A DNA stretch of 64,000 nt, taken from Spectribacter hydrogenoxidans (GTDB taxonomy: Bacteria > Pseudomonadota > Gammaproteobacteria > Nevskiales > Salinisphaeraceae). The first letter of the stretch is position 1; every line of letters begins with the position of its first letter. Below, in pieces: positions 8,010 through 16,627 of the stretch. The position numbers and the translations under genes are program-made. The DNA lies in the NCBI RefSeq assembly GCF_031846275.1, contig NZ_JAVRIB010000006.1:1-64000 (forward strand), written 5' to 3'. Below the pieces are notes generated by a model, which was given only the letters and a program-made list of their open reading frames with translations, was not told where the DNA came from and made no database searches.

Positions 8010-8486
8010 ATGTCCATCCCCGTTTGCTGCATCGCCTGCGAACCCAAGGAGGAGCGACTCATCCGCGGCCTGTTATCGGCCTTCGGATCCCGCCTGAATG
8101 CCGAATTCGCTTACGTTGCGCCGGAACTGGCGCAGTTGCGGATCGTGGACACGCGACAGCCGCTGGGCCGCGAAATCATCGAACTCAGCGGGCCGGATCA
8201 GTTGCACCATCTTGTGGCACTGGTGCCGGGGCGGCACGAGGAGGGGGAGCCGGATGCGCCGACGGGGGTCATCTGCCTGAAACTGCCGCTGTCGGGCAAC
8301 GCCTTCATCCAGGCGATGAACACCTACGCCGAATCGCACGAACCGGCCCCCCCGCCGGCGCCGGCGGACGAGGGCGGCCGCTACTACCGCGGGGTGGCGG
8401 TGCCGCGATCAGCGCCGCCATCCGGCGATGCCGAACCCGGCCCGCGGCGACGTATCGTCTACCGGGGCCAGGTGATCGAGAAGTAG
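8010..8486 (+). CDS. Hypothetical soluble protein
   Basis: 158 residues, no signal peptide or membrane helix. The N-terminal 100 residues look like a compact alpha/beta domain (predicted strand PVCCIAC, helix EERLIRGLLSAFG, strand RIVD). A Pro/Ala-rich linker near residues 112-120 leads to a basic tail with two YRG motifs (RYYRGVAV and IVYRGQVI). YRG repeats recall DUF4278-type tails, but I cannot assign the family. No good ribosome site is seen before ATG 8010. Convergent with the glycine-zipper gene, 19 bases apart. Confidence 0.55.
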   Translation: MSIPVCCIACEPKEERLIRGLLSAFGSRLNAEFAYVAPELAQLRIVDTRQPLGREIIELSGPDQLHHLVALVPGRHEEGEPDAPTGVICLKLPLSGNAFIQAMNTYAESHEPAPPPAPADEGGRYYRGVAVPRSAPPSGDAEPGPRRRIVYRGQVIEK

Positions 8487-8505
8487 CGAGCTCGGTTACC
8501 GCGGA

Positions 8506-8844
8506 TCAGCAGCGGCCCTGCTTGGCCAGGCCGGGCGGGCAGAAGCCGCCGCGGGGGGCGCGATCGCGATAGTAGCGACGATTGTCGTATCGCGGGTCGT
8601 AGCGCCCGCGGTCATCGTAATAGTAGTCGTCACGGCGGTCGGTGCTGATCGCGGCACCGCCGGCGGCGCCCACGGCACCACCGAGAATGGCGCCGTTGCG
8701 CCCGCCGATCTCGTTACCGATGGCGGCACCGGCCGCACCGCCCAGCCCGCCGCCGATCGCCGCGTCCAGGGTGTCCCGGTCGGCGAAGGCCGGCGCCGCG
8801 GTCAGTGCGGTGGCCAGGCTGATCATCACAAGGGGCTTGTTCAT
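8506..8844 (-). CDS. Glycine-zipper exported protein
   Basis: 112 residues: signal peptide at 1-21 (ending APAFA), then a glycine-zipper stretch (GGGLGGAAGAAIGNEIGG and GGAVGAAGGAA, about residues 31-65), then a Tyr/Asp/Arg-rich segment (YYYDDRGRYDPRYDNRRYY) and two cysteines near the end. Proteins of this build usually sit in or on the outer membrane or periplasm and can self-associate; the role is unknown. Start at 8844 gives a proper signal peptide; the upstream extension in the same frame does not. Confidence 0.65.
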   Translation of the reverse strand: MNKPLVMISLATALTAAPAFADRDTLDAAIGGGLGGAAGAAIGNEIGGRNGAILGGAVGAAGGAAISTDRRDDYYYDDRGRYDPRYDNRRYYRDRAPRGGFCPPGLAKQGRC

Positions 8845-9006
8845 GCTCGATATCCTCTGCGCTTTCACGGAGCCTCGTTTTCGGCGAGCCGAGCATCGCG
8901 CGTCCTGCCTGAACCCCGGCTGAATCGGGCCGGTGCGGGTGGTGGTCCCGGCGGGCGAGCGGGTGCATGATGGTGGGCCGATCAACAACAAGACGAGGTG
9001 GGACTC

Positions 9007-9747
9007 ATGAGCAGAACGCTGATCGCCGCATACGGTGCGGCCAGTTATTTCCTATTTCTGGGCACTTTCCTCTATCTCATCGGGTTCATCGCCGGCATCG
9101 GCGTGCCCAAGGGCGTGGATGACGGGCCGCTGGTGGCCTGGCCGTTGGCGCTGGGCGTCAACCTCGGCCTGATCGCCCTGTTCGGGGTGCAGCATTCGGT
9201 CATGGCCCGGCCGGGCTTCAAGCGGTTATGGACCCGGGTGGTGCCGCCGGCAGCGGAACGCAGCACCTACGTGCTGCTGTCCAGCGTGGCGCTGATCGTG
9301 CTGTATCTGGCCTGGCTGCCGATGCCGGCCCAGGTCTGGTCGGTGGAGGCGTCGTGGCTGCGGGGCCTGCTCTGGACGCTGTTCGGCCTGGGCTGGGCTG
9401 TGGCGCTGGTGTCCACCTTCCTGATCGATCATTTCGATCTGTTCGGGCTGCGGCAGGTCTGGCACCACTGGCGGGGCACGGAATGCCCGTCGCATCCGTT
9501 CTTCACGCCGGCCTTCTACCGCTGGGTACGTCACCCGCTGATGACCGGTTTCCTGATGGTGTTCTGGCTGGTGCCGGACATGACCGTCGGCCATCTGGTA
9601 TTCAGCGCCGGCATGACCGCCTACATCGTCGTGGGCACGCTGTACGAGGAACGCGACCTGATCGCGGCCTTCGGTGAGCGCTATCGCCGGTATGCCGCGT
9701 CCGTGCCGCGTTTCATTCCGATGCCCGGGCGACGCACTGGCGAATGA
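9007..9747 (+). CDS. NnrU/isoprenylcysteine-methyltransferase fold protein, MddA-like (methanethiol S-methyltransferase)
   Basis: 246 residues, about six membrane helices, with the ICMT-type methyltransferase end: FYRWVRHPLMTGFLMVFW (about 174-191) and YEERDLIAAFGERYRRYAASVPRFIP (about 215-240). The RHP and EERDL motifs bind the S-adenosylmethionine cofactor. The overall sequence is like MddA, which methylates methanethiol to dimethyl sulfide, but other small thiols are possible. ATG 9007 follows GAGGTGG; the GTG three codons earlier is less likely. Confidence 0.7.
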   Translation: MSRTLIAAYGAASYFLFLGTFLYLIGFIAGIGVPKGVDDGPLVAWPLALGVNLGLIALFGVQHSVMARPGFKRLWTRVVPPAAERSTYVLLSSVALIVLYLAWLPMPAQVWSVEASWLRGLLWTLFGLGWAVALVSTFLIDHFDLFGLRQVWHHWRGTECPSHPFFTPAFYRWVRHPLMTGFLMVFWLVPDMTVGHLVFSAGMTAYIVVGTLYEERDLIAAFGERYRRYAASVPRFIPMPGRRTGE

Positions 9748-9800
9748 CGTGATCGCCGGCCGGCGGTTGGGAGGGGTGGAACGGCCGGTTATGATGGCGT

Positions 9801-10658
9801 ATGCGTTTGCGCAGTTATCGCCGGCACGAGGCCGACTACGGTCCGTATGACGCTGACCTCGGGGTCGTAACGTCCGATGGCGTCCGCCCGCTGACCCGGC
9901 TGTCCGATTTCTATGCCGACCCGGCGAGCTGGCAACAGCGGGCGGTGGCCTGCGATGCGCCTCCGCTGTCGCCGGGCACCTTCGACCTCGCCCCGCCCGT
10001 GCCACCCACCGCCAAACTGCTGTGCGCGGCCATCAATTACCGCAGCCACGGCGAGGAAACCGGCTTCGAGCCCCCGAAGTATCCCAACCTGTTCGCCCGC
10101 TGGACGGCCTGTCTGTCCACCGACGGCACCGAGGTGCCGGTACCGGTGGCCGAACATCACGGCCTGGACTGGGAAGTGGAACTGGGGGTGATTGTCGGAC
10201 GGCCGTTGTACAACGCCGATCCCGATCAGGCGCAGGCCGCCATCCTCGGGTACACGGTGTTCAACGACATCAGCGGCCGGGTCAATCAGGGACGCGCCAA
10301 CCGCCAGGCCAAGGGCCAGTGGGCGCTGGGCAAGAACGGCGATGCCAGCGCGGCCATCGGGTCGGACATCGTTACCGCCGATGCGCTGGATGCGGACAAT
10401 CTCCGCCTGGGCACCCGCCTGAACGGCGAGACCATGCAGGACGGCAATACCCGCGACATGATCTTCGGCATTGCCGAGATGCTGGCCTTCGCCTCGCGCG
10501 GACTGACCCTGCAACCCGGCGACCTGCTGGCCACCGGCACCCCGGCCGGCGTCGGCGTGGGCCGCAAGCCGCCACGCTTCATGCAGCCCGGCGACACCGT
10601 GGAAGCGTTTGTCGACGGTGTGGGGTCGGTCGTCAGCAGGATCGTGGCGGCCGAGTGA
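9801..10658 (+). CDS. Fumarylacetoacetate hydrolase (FAH) family protein
   Basis: 285 residues with the FAH catalytic domain: CAAINYRSHGEETG (about 74-87), the metal ligands in DWEVELGVIVGR (about 123-134), NDISGRVNQ and LATGTPAGVGVGRKPP near the end. Members cleave C-C bonds or hydrolyse, decarboxylate or tautomerise 1,3-dicarbonyl compounds, often in aromatic degradation. No aromatic operon surrounds it, so the substrate is open. Follows the MddA-like gene by about 50 bases on the same strand. Confidence 0.82.
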   Translation: MRLRSYRRHEADYGPYDADLGVVTSDGVRPLTRLSDFYADPASWQQRAVACDAPPLSPGTFDLAPPVPPTAKLLCAAINYRSHGEETGFEPPKYPNLFARWTACLSTDGTEVPVPVAEHHGLDWEVELGVIVGRPLYNADPDQAQAAILGYTVFNDISGRVNQGRANRQAKGQWALGKNGDASAAIGSDIVTADALDADNLRLGTRLNGETMQDGNTRDMIFGIAEMLAFASRGLTLQPGDLLATGTPAGVGVGRKPPRFMQPGDTVEAFVDGVGSVVSRIVAAE

Positions 10659-10712
10659 CGCGGCGTCTGGCACCCTGTCCGGCGCAGAGTTATTTCACGG
10701 CAGGAATTAACC

Positions 10713-10967
10713 ATGTGGCGCACCATGCTGATAGCCATCAGCCTGACCCTGATGGCGGGCACCGCTGCGGGCGAGGCGAAAGTTGATCTCGGTATCGATG
10801 CCGAGACGGACGCCGGCCTGGATTCCGGGATGAAGCTCGAGGACGACGTCGACGTGAATCTCGAGGCCGAGACCGAGGCCGGCGCCGCGTCCGGTGACGA
10901 GGGCGTCGATGCCGATGGAAAAGCCGATGCCGACTGGTCGGCTTCGGAGGATGCGGGCAGCCGTTAG
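10713..10967 (+). CDS. Small acidic exported protein
   Basis: 84 residues: signal peptide (MWRTMLIAISLTLMAGTAAG, cleavage about residue 20) followed by a very acidic mature chain rich in Asp, Glu, Ala and Gly, with repeated DAET/EAET text (IDAETDAGLD, LEAETEAGAAS). No cysteine. A ribosome site (GCAGGAATTAACC) precedes ATG 10713. It could bind cations or be an intrinsically disordered periplasmic protein; no family recognised. Confidence 0.6.
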   Translation: MWRTMLIAISLTLMAGTAAGEAKVDLGIDAETDAGLDSGMKLEDDVDVNLEAETEAGAASGDEGVDADGKADADWSASEDAGSR

Positions 10968-11130
10968 CGGTCGCGGCCGGGGCGGGCCGGCGTTGCGTTC
11001 AGTCCGAGTTCAGATGGTCCCTGGCACCGCCGGCTGCCTTTCATTGCACCGCGGCATCGCGCGAGCGGGGTCGTGGCTGACGCGGGATATGGCTTAAGAT
11101 TCGGCGAAGCACCCGTTCGACTCTGCTGTC

Positions 11131-12537
11131 ATGCGCTGTTTGAGATTGACCAACCCTGTATCGGCCCCGGCATGCCGGATCGGCCTCGGCCTGCTGTTCG
11201 CCGGCGGCCTGCTGTTGACCGGGACTGCCCAGGCCCAGCAGCAGCTCACCTTCGCGCCGGCGGGCCAGTCCACGACCGCCGACATCGATGCGGCCGGTGC
11301 CCGGGTGGTGTTTCAGTCCACCGCCAATCTCGACGACGGGGTGGGCAATGCGGACGGCTCGAGCGAAATTTTCGCGGTGGATGCGGATGGCGCGAATCTG
11401 GTTCAGCTGACCCAGTCCGCCCTGGCCTCGACCCAGCCGGCCATCGCCGGTGACGGCTCACGGGTGGCGTTCGTCTCCAGCGCCGATCTCACCGGGGGTA
11501 ACGCCGATGGCGGGCCGGAAATCTTCCTGGTGGACGCGAGCGATGGCGGCAATCCGGTCCAGGTCACGGATACCGCCCCGGGCAGCGGCATTGCCCAGCC
11601 CGATCTCTCGGCCGATGCGAGTCGGATTGCGTTCACCGCAACGGCCAATCTCACCGGTGAGAATGGCGACGCCAGCCGCGAACTGTTTGCCGTGGACGCC
11701 GACGGCGAGAACCTGGTGCAACTGACCACCGGGCCGGCTGGCACCGCGGTGGGATTCGCGCGCCTGCAGTCGGATGGCAGCCAAGTGGTCTTTTCCTCGG
11801 CCGCGAATTTCGCCGGGAGCAATGGCAACGGCAACAGTGAAATCTTCCTGGTCGACGCCGACGGCAGCGAGTCGTCCGTACAGCTCACCGACACCGTGGC
11901 CGGCGCCTCGATCCGCCCCGACATCGCCGACAATGGCCGCATCGCGTTCGAATCCACCGCGGCGCTGGATGACAACCCGCAGGGCACCAGTGCCGTTTTC
12001 GTGATGGATGCCGATGGCGACAACCTGCAGGCCCTCACCGGCCCTGACGAGGGCAGCGCCGGTTTCGTGCGCATTGCCGGAGACGGCAGCCGGGTGGTGT
12101 TCCAGGCCACCGCCGGCGTCAGCGGCGATAATCCGGATGGCGGCCCCGAAGTGTTCATCATCGATGCCGATGGCGGTGATCCGGACCGCCTGACCAGCGG
12201 CGGGCTGGCGTCGGAACAGCCGGCGATTACCGGGGATGCCGGTCAGGTGGCGTTCCAGTCCGCGGCCAATCTGGCCGGCAACAACGCCGAGGGCAACGTC
12301 GAAATATTCATCATCGATCCGGCGGATGCCGACGATGATGATGACGGCGGCAACGGCGGCGGCGATGATTCCTTCGTCTGTGACAGCCTCGGCAGCGGTT
12401 GCAGTTTCTGTGACGACGACGATCAGACCGCCGCCATCGACCGCGACGTGGACCCGCTCTTCGCGTTGCTCTGCGGGATTGCGGTCTGGCGCATTCGCGC
12501 CCGCGGCCGTCCGGCCGGGGAGAAACCGCATGACTGA
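11131..12537 (+). CDS. Exported seven-blade PD40/TolB-like beta-propeller with C-terminal membrane tail
   Basis: 468 residues: signal peptide about 1-35 (ending GTAQA), then seven repeats of about 48-50 residues, each opening with a strand like RVVFQST, RVAFVSS, RIAFTAT, QVVFSSA or RIAFEST and carrying SEIFLVDADG and LVQLT strands. Seven units suggest a closed seven-bladed propeller of the PD40/WD40-like type seen in TolB. After an Asp/Gly linker, the C-terminus has Cys residues (GSGCSFCDDDD), DVDPLF, a short hydrophobic helix and Arg-rich WRIRARGR, the build of a JDVT/MYXO-CTERM-type sorting tail. It overlaps the next gene by 8 bases. Role unknown. Confidence 0.72.
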   Translation: MRCLRLTNPVSAPACRIGLGLLFAGGLLLTGTAQAQQQLTFAPAGQSTTADIDAAGARVVFQSTANLDDGVGNADGSSEIFAVDADGANLVQLTQSALASTQPAIAGDGSRVAFVSSADLTGGNADGGPEIFLVDASDGGNPVQVTDTAPGSGIAQPDLSADASRIAFTATANLTGENGDASRELFAVDADGENLVQLTTGPAGTAVGFARLQSDGSQVVFSSAANFAGSNGNGNSEIFLVDADGSESSVQLTDTVAGASIRPDIADNGRIAFESTAALDDNPQGTSAVFVMDADGDNLQALTGPDEGSAGFVRIAGDGSRVVFQATAGVSGDNPDGGPEVFIIDADGGDPDRLTSGGLASEQPAITGDAGQVAFQSAANLAGNNAEGNVEIFIIDPADADDDDDGGNGGGDDSFVCDSLGSGCSFCDDDDQTAAIDRDVDPLFALLCGIAVWRIRARGRPAGEKPHD

Positions 12538-12997
12538 CACCATCGGGCGCGGCCATTGCCGGTGCGGCGCGATCGAACTGACCGTCACGGGCGCGGCCCT
12601 GATGCGTGGCCTCTGCCATTGCACCATCTGCCAGGCGTTCAATGAGGCGCCCTACGCGGATATCACCCTGTTCCGGTCCCGCGATGTGCAGGTGAATGCG
12701 CCCGAACGGGTGCGGTTCGACACCTACCGGCCGCCGCCCGCGGTGCAGCGCGGCAAGTGTGCGGACTGCGAGCAGCCCGCGATCGAATATCTCGACCTGC
12801 CCGGCTTGCCGAAGCTGGCCATCGTGCCCTCGGCGAATCTGCAGGAGCTCCCCGGCCTGCCGGATCCGGCGCTGCATATTTTCTACCACCGGCGAACGGC
12901 CGACGTTGACGACGGCCTGCCCAGGTTCAGCGGCTACTGGCGCAGTCAGCTCGCCTTCTCGTGGCGGGTGATGGCGGCACTCTGGCGCACCCGTTAG
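12530..12997 (+). CDS. GFA family (glutathione-dependent formaldehyde-activating enzyme-like) protein
   Basis: 155 residues with the zinc ligands of the GFA/Mss4-like fold: HCRCG (Cys10, Cys12), LCHCTIC (Cys29, Cys31, Cys34) and CADC (Cys77, Cys80). Many members are annotated after the formaldehyde-activating enzyme but have unknown function. ATG 12530 follows GGGGAG and overlaps the propeller gene by 8 bases, so the two are translationally coupled. Its stop overlaps that of the DUF4326 gene on the other strand. Confidence 0.75.
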   Translation: MTDTIGRGHCRCGAIELTVTGAALMRGLCHCTICQAFNEAPYADITLFRSRDVQVNAPERVRFDTYRPPPAVQRGKCADCEQPAIEYLDLPGLPKLAIVPSANLQELPGLPDPALHIFYHRRTADVDDGLPRFSGYWRSQLAFSWRVMAALWRTR

Positions 12998-13332
12998 GCA
13001 GTCTCGCCGTGGTTGGCCAGTGCCAGCAGTACGTCGGCATGGCAGGGCTGATCCAGCGGGCAGAAGCAGGCCAGATTTCGGCCCCGTAGCGGCGCCAGCC
13101 AGGCGGCTACGCTCGCATCCAGCCCGCGACGGCGGGCGCTGGCATGGCCCCGCACGATTGCCAGGATGGCGCCGGATTCGCAATCCGCCCGGAAGCGGGC
13201 GACGCATTCGGCGGCATCGCCGTGCTCACCCACGCGATACGGATTCCCCCAGATACCGGGCCGCGCCACGCTGACGGTATTCGCCGGCAGGCGCCAGCCG
13301 CGGGTTCGTTTTTGCTGCACGCGGTGGGGCAT
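12994..13332 (-). CDS. DUF4326 domain protein
   Basis: 112 residues matching DUF4326: PGIWGNPY (about residues 25-32), a central helix ECVARFRADCES and LRGRNLACFCPLDQPCHADVLL at the end, with conserved cysteines. DUF4326 proteins occur in bacteria and phages; the function is not established. The start at 13332 is the last ATG before the domain; an upstream extension to 13416 would add 28 residues of poor quality. Ends tail-to-tail with the GFA gene, overlapping by 4 bases. Confidence 0.7.
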   Translation of the reverse strand: MPHRVQQKRTRGWRLPANTVSVARPGIWGNPYRVGEHGDAAECVARFRADCESGAILAIVRGHASARRRGLDASVAAWLAPLRGRNLACFCPLDQPCHADVLLALANHGETA

Positions 13333-13436
13333 GGATGGTACCTCGCGCCTCGGGGCGGCCCCGACTTTCGTTTCGGCATTTGCCACCGTAATCCCTGCTA
13401 TCGTAGCGCTGAACAAGCAAGGAGGAGGCGGCCACC

Positions 13437-15119
13437 ATGACAGAGCGTGTTCAGCGCCCGGCCAAACCGGATGTGAGCGGATTCAACCCGCTGCAGAGTC
13501 TGCGCCGGCGGGTGGGGCAGACCCGCGACGCCCTGACGGCGGCATCGCACCTGTTCGATACCCGGGCGGTCAGCCGGGAAACCGCCGAACTGGCCCGCGA
13601 GATGATCGCGATCCTGCGCGGGGACTCGGCCATCACCATTGATCCCAGGGACAAGCGCTTCCGCGACCCGACCTGGGAGGAAAATCCGTTCTTCCGGCGG
13701 CTGGCCCAGACCTACTTCGCCTTCTGCCGCGCGGTGGATAACAGCGTGGCCGAAACCGGCGACTGGAAGGAGCACGAGCGGGCCGAGATTCTGGCCGACA
13801 TCGTTACCTCCAGCCTGTCGCCTACCAATCTGCTGTTCTCCAACCCGGCCGCGTTGAAGCGGGCGGTGGAAACCCGCGGCGGCAGCCTGGTCAACGGCCT
13901 GCGCAACTTCCTGACCGACCTGCGGCAGAACGGCGGCATGCCCCGGCACGTCGACCGCAATGCCTTCGAGGTGGGCAAGGACCTGGCGGTGTCACCCGGG
14001 GCGGTGGTGTTCCGCAACGAGGTGCTGGAAATCCTGCAGTACCAGCCGCAGTGCAAGCAGGTTCACAAGCGCCCGATCCTGGTGATGTCGCCGCAGATCA
14101 ACAAGTTCTACTTCATGGACCTGGCGCCGGGCCGCAGCTTCATTGAATACGCGGCGCAGAACGGCATCCAGATATTCGTGGTGAGCTGGCGCAATCCCGG
14201 GCCCGAGCAGTCGCACTGGAACTTCGAGACCTATATCGAGGCCCTGCTGGAAGCGATCGACGCGGTGCTGGACATCACCAAGTCGCCGGACCTCAACACC
14301 ATGGGCTTCTGCGCCGGCGGCATCACCCAGTCGGCGCTGCTCGGGCACATGACTAACCGGGGCGACAAGCGCGTGCACTCGCTGTCCTATGCGGTGACGC
14401 TGCTGGATTTCTCGGTGCCGACCATGGTCGGGGCGCTCAACAACGACCAGATTCTCGATTCCAGCAGGCGCGACTCGGCCCGGCGCGGCGTGCTGCCGGG
14501 CAAGACCCTGCGCACGCTGTTCGCCTGGTTCCGGCCCAATGATCTGGTCTGGACCTTCTGGGTGAACAACTACCTGATGGGTAACGACCCGCCCAAGTTC
14601 GACATCCTGGCCTGGAACAACGACAGCACCAATCTTCCTGCCGGGCTGCACGCGGACTTCCTGGATGTGTTCCAGAACAACCCGATCCCCGCCGGGGAGC
14701 TGGAAATGTTCGGCGAGCGGGTGGACCTGAGCAAGCTCAAGATGGATGCGTTCGTGACCGGGGCGGTTACCGACCACCTCACGCCCTGGCGGGCCTGCTA
14801 TCGCACCACCCAGTTGCTGGGCGGCAAGAGCCAGTTCCTGCTCAGCAACGCCGGCCACGTGGCCAGCCTGGTGAATCCGCCGGGCAACCCCAAGGCCAGC
14901 TATTTCCGCAACGATACCAATAAGCCGCCGGCCGACCCGGACGAGTGGTACGCCGATGCTACCCAGGAAACCGGTTCCTGGTGGGAGTACTGGCTGGAAT
15001 GGATCCAGGCCCGTAGCGGCGAGAAGAAGAACGCCCCGCGCAAGCTGGGCAGCAAGAACTATCCGGCGCTGGATCCGGCCCCGGGCACCTACATCTTCGA
15101 GGAGCCGGGCGAGGGATAG
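13437..15119 (+). CDS. phaC: Poly(3-hydroxyalkanoate) synthase, class I/II-type PhaC
   Basis: 560 residues. It polymerises hydroxyacyl-CoAs into polyester granules. The PhaC N-terminal domain is followed by an alpha/beta-hydrolase core with the lipase-like box GFCAGG (Cys292 is the nucleophile), TDHLTPW (Asp446) and SNAGHVASLVNPP (His474). Text such as NKFYFMDLAPGRSFIEY and VSWRNPGPEQSHW is closest to the Pseudomonas-type class II enzymes, which prefer medium-chain monomers, but class I cannot be excluded. A perfect AGGAGG ribosome site lies about 10 bases before the ATG. No phaZ, phaP or second phaC is adjacent. Confidence 0.9.
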   Translation: MTERVQRPAKPDVSGFNPLQSLRRRVGQTRDALTAASHLFDTRAVSRETAELAREMIAILRGDSAITIDPRDKRFRDPTWEENPFFRRLAQTYFAFCRAVDNSVAETGDWKEHERAEILADIVTSSLSPTNLLFSNPAALKRAVETRGGSLVNGLRNFLTDLRQNGGMPRHVDRNAFEVGKDLAVSPGAVVFRNEVLEILQYQPQCKQVHKRPILVMSPQINKFYFMDLAPGRSFIEYAAQNGIQIFVVSWRNPGPEQSHWNFETYIEALLEAIDAVLDITKSPDLNTMGFCAGGITQSALLGHMTNRGDKRVHSLSYAVTLLDFSVPTMVGALNNDQILDSSRRDSARRGVLPGKTLRTLFAWFRPNDLVWTFWVNNYLMGNDPPKFDILAWNNDSTNLPAGLHADFLDVFQNNPIPAGELEMFGERVDLSKLKMDAFVTGAVTDHLTPWRACYRTTQLLGGKSQFLLSNAGHVASLVNPPGNPKASYFRNDTNKPPADPDEWYADATQETGSWWEYWLEWIQARSGEKKNAPRKLGSKNYPALDPAPGTYIFEEPGEG

Positions 15120-15128
15120 CCGGCGGCG

Positions 15129-15773
15129 TCAGTCGCGAAAATCCGGCACCCGGTCGGGTCGGGCGTAGGGGAAGAAGTCCGCCGGCTCGATCGGGTGATA
15201 GCGGTTGAGCCCGGCGATCGCCCGCAGTTCCAGTGCGGCCAGGTCGATGGCGCCGTCGTCCATCAGCCCGTCGTCGCGCACCTCGAGCGTTTCCACCCGT
15301 CCCACCAGCAGCGCCGTGCCGTTGCTACGGATGGGAATCTCCTCGGTCAGCCGCAGCCCGATGCGGATGGGGCTTTCCGCCACGAACGGGGCGTCGAAGC
15401 CGTCGCGGTAATGCGGGGTGAGCCGGCAGTGTTCGAACTCGGATTCGTCCGCGCCGAACTTGGCCGAGGTGTAGTGGGCCCGTTCGGCCATCGCCCCGGT
15501 AATGGCGTTGAGCGTATACACCCCGGTGGCTTGGATGTTCTCGTGACTGTGGCGCGGCACGGTGGTGGGCCGCAGCATCAGGCCCAGAAACGGCGGATTC
15601 GATCCGAGGTGCACCGCCGAACTGAAAACCGCCAGGTTCTCCCGGCCATCGCGGCTGCGGGTGCCGACCAGGTTCGCGGCCTTTACGCCGGTCACGCTGT
15701 TGATCAGGTTCAGGCGGTAGACGCGGTCCAGTTCCTCGAGGGCGGTGGCGTCGAAATGCTGCCAGTCGGTCAT
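15129..15773 (-). CDS. Flavin reductase family protein (FMN-binding split barrel)
   Basis: 214 residues with the split-barrel features: SVTGVKAANLVGTRS (about 26-40), NLAVFSSAVHLGSNPPFLGLMLRP (about 46-69) and HSHENIQATGVYTLN (about 76-90). Such proteins bind FMN and reduce it with NAD(P)H or act as stand-alone reductases. Convergent with phaC, 9 bases apart. A perfect 9-bp inverted repeat lies about 77 bases upstream of the start (15850-15871). Confidence 0.75.
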   Translation of the reverse strand: MTDWQHFDATALEELDRVYRLNLINSVTGVKAANLVGTRSRDGRENLAVFSSAVHLGSNPPFLGLMLRPTTVPRHSHENIQATGVYTLNAITGAMAERAHYTSAKFGADESEFEHCRLTPHYRDGFDAPFVAESPIRIGLRLTEEIPIRSNGTALLVGRVETLEVRDDGLMDDGAIDLAALELRAIAGLNRYHPIEPADFFPYARPDRVPDFRD

Positions 15774-15849
15774 GTTAGCCCGGATATTGCACGAGGGATC
15801 GCGAGTGATTTGGGATTTCGCAGCAAGCAGCGCGCCGGCCTGGAGCGTA

Positions 15850-15871
15850 AACCCTAGCCGTAGCTAGGGTT
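15850..15871. promoter_or_regulatory. Perfect inverted repeat upstream of the flavin reductase gene
   Basis: AACCCTAGC, loop CGTA, then GCTAGGGTT: nine perfect pairs. No T-tract follows on either strand, so a regulator binding site or an mRNA leader hairpin is more likely than a classical terminator. The surrounding bases are AT-richer than the genes, as expected for a promoter area. Confidence 0.45.
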
Positions 15872-16036
15872 CTAGTGAAGGCCAAGTGATGCGCCGCGAG
15901 AAACCCAAAGCGCCGCGATAGATTGGCGCGCAATTCAAGCCGTGCAGGCGGAATCAGTTTACGACGATGCCTGTTTTTCATGTGTTCCCGTGTGTTACGC
16001 GACCGCGTCAACCGCCCTCGTGCCATATCCGGGCTA

Positions 16037-16576
16037 CTACCGCCGGCGTGGCCGCATCTGATAGCGCGCCAGGCTGGTGGCCACCACCTCGCCGTCGTTG
16101 TTGCACAGCTCGCCGTGGAGCACGAATTCGGCCTTGCCCTCGGCGATGGTTTCGGCCTCGATGCGCTCGGCCTCGGTGGGGGTCATGGTCAGTTCGATGG
16201 TGACGTCGGTCTTGGCCGCCTTGACGAAGGCCATGTCCAGCGAGGTCACGATCGGGATGTAGCGGCGCATGCCGAAGGTGGCCAGCATCAGCGGCCCGCC
16301 GGGGAATTCCGCCAGCGTGAACAGGGCGCCGGCATACATGGTGCCGATGTGGTTGACGTTGCCCTTGAGCGGCATGCGACAGACCACGCGGCCGGATTCC
16401 AGCGCCTCCACCCGCACGCCGGAACGGCGCACGAACGGGATCACGAAACGGGACAGCGACTGGATCAGCCGCGGCTGGATGCGGTCACTGTAAATCTGCT
16501 CGGCGCGGTCCACGGGCAGGCCGGCGGCGCGGGCGCGGTCCAGCATGCGCTGGGACAGGTCGGCGATATCGGGCAT
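16037..16576 (-). CDS. DUF4442/PaaI-like hotdog-fold protein
   Basis: 179 residues. The core NHIGTMYAGALFTLAEFPGG (about 74-93) is typical of DUF4442, a hotdog-fold family related to acyl-CoA thioesterases, with the region where PaaI-type enzymes hold an acidic catalytic residue (here Glu89). The N-terminal 50 residues are basic and helical. Thioesterase activity is inference from the fold. On the same strand as the flavin reductase but separated from it by 260 bases; the desaturase gene lies about 50 bases upstream. Confidence 0.7.
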   Translation of the reverse strand: MPDIADLSQRMLDRARAAGLPVDRAEQIYSDRIQPRLIQSLSRFVIPFVRRSGVRVEALESGRVVCRMPLKGNVNHIGTMYAGALFTLAEFPGGPLMLATFGMRRYIPIVTSLDMAFVKAAKTDVTIELTMTPTEAERIEAETIAEGKAEFVLHGELCNNDGEVVATSLARYQMRPRRR

Positions 16577-16627
16577 CGATGCTGGTGGTCCGGAGTGGGG
16601 CTGCGCATGTTAGCACCGGCCGCGTTG

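Noticed and set aside
15775..16026. Minus-strand frame of 83 codons upstream of the flavin reductase
   Set aside because: Spans the inverted repeat and promoter area, Arg-rich, no ribosome site or family.
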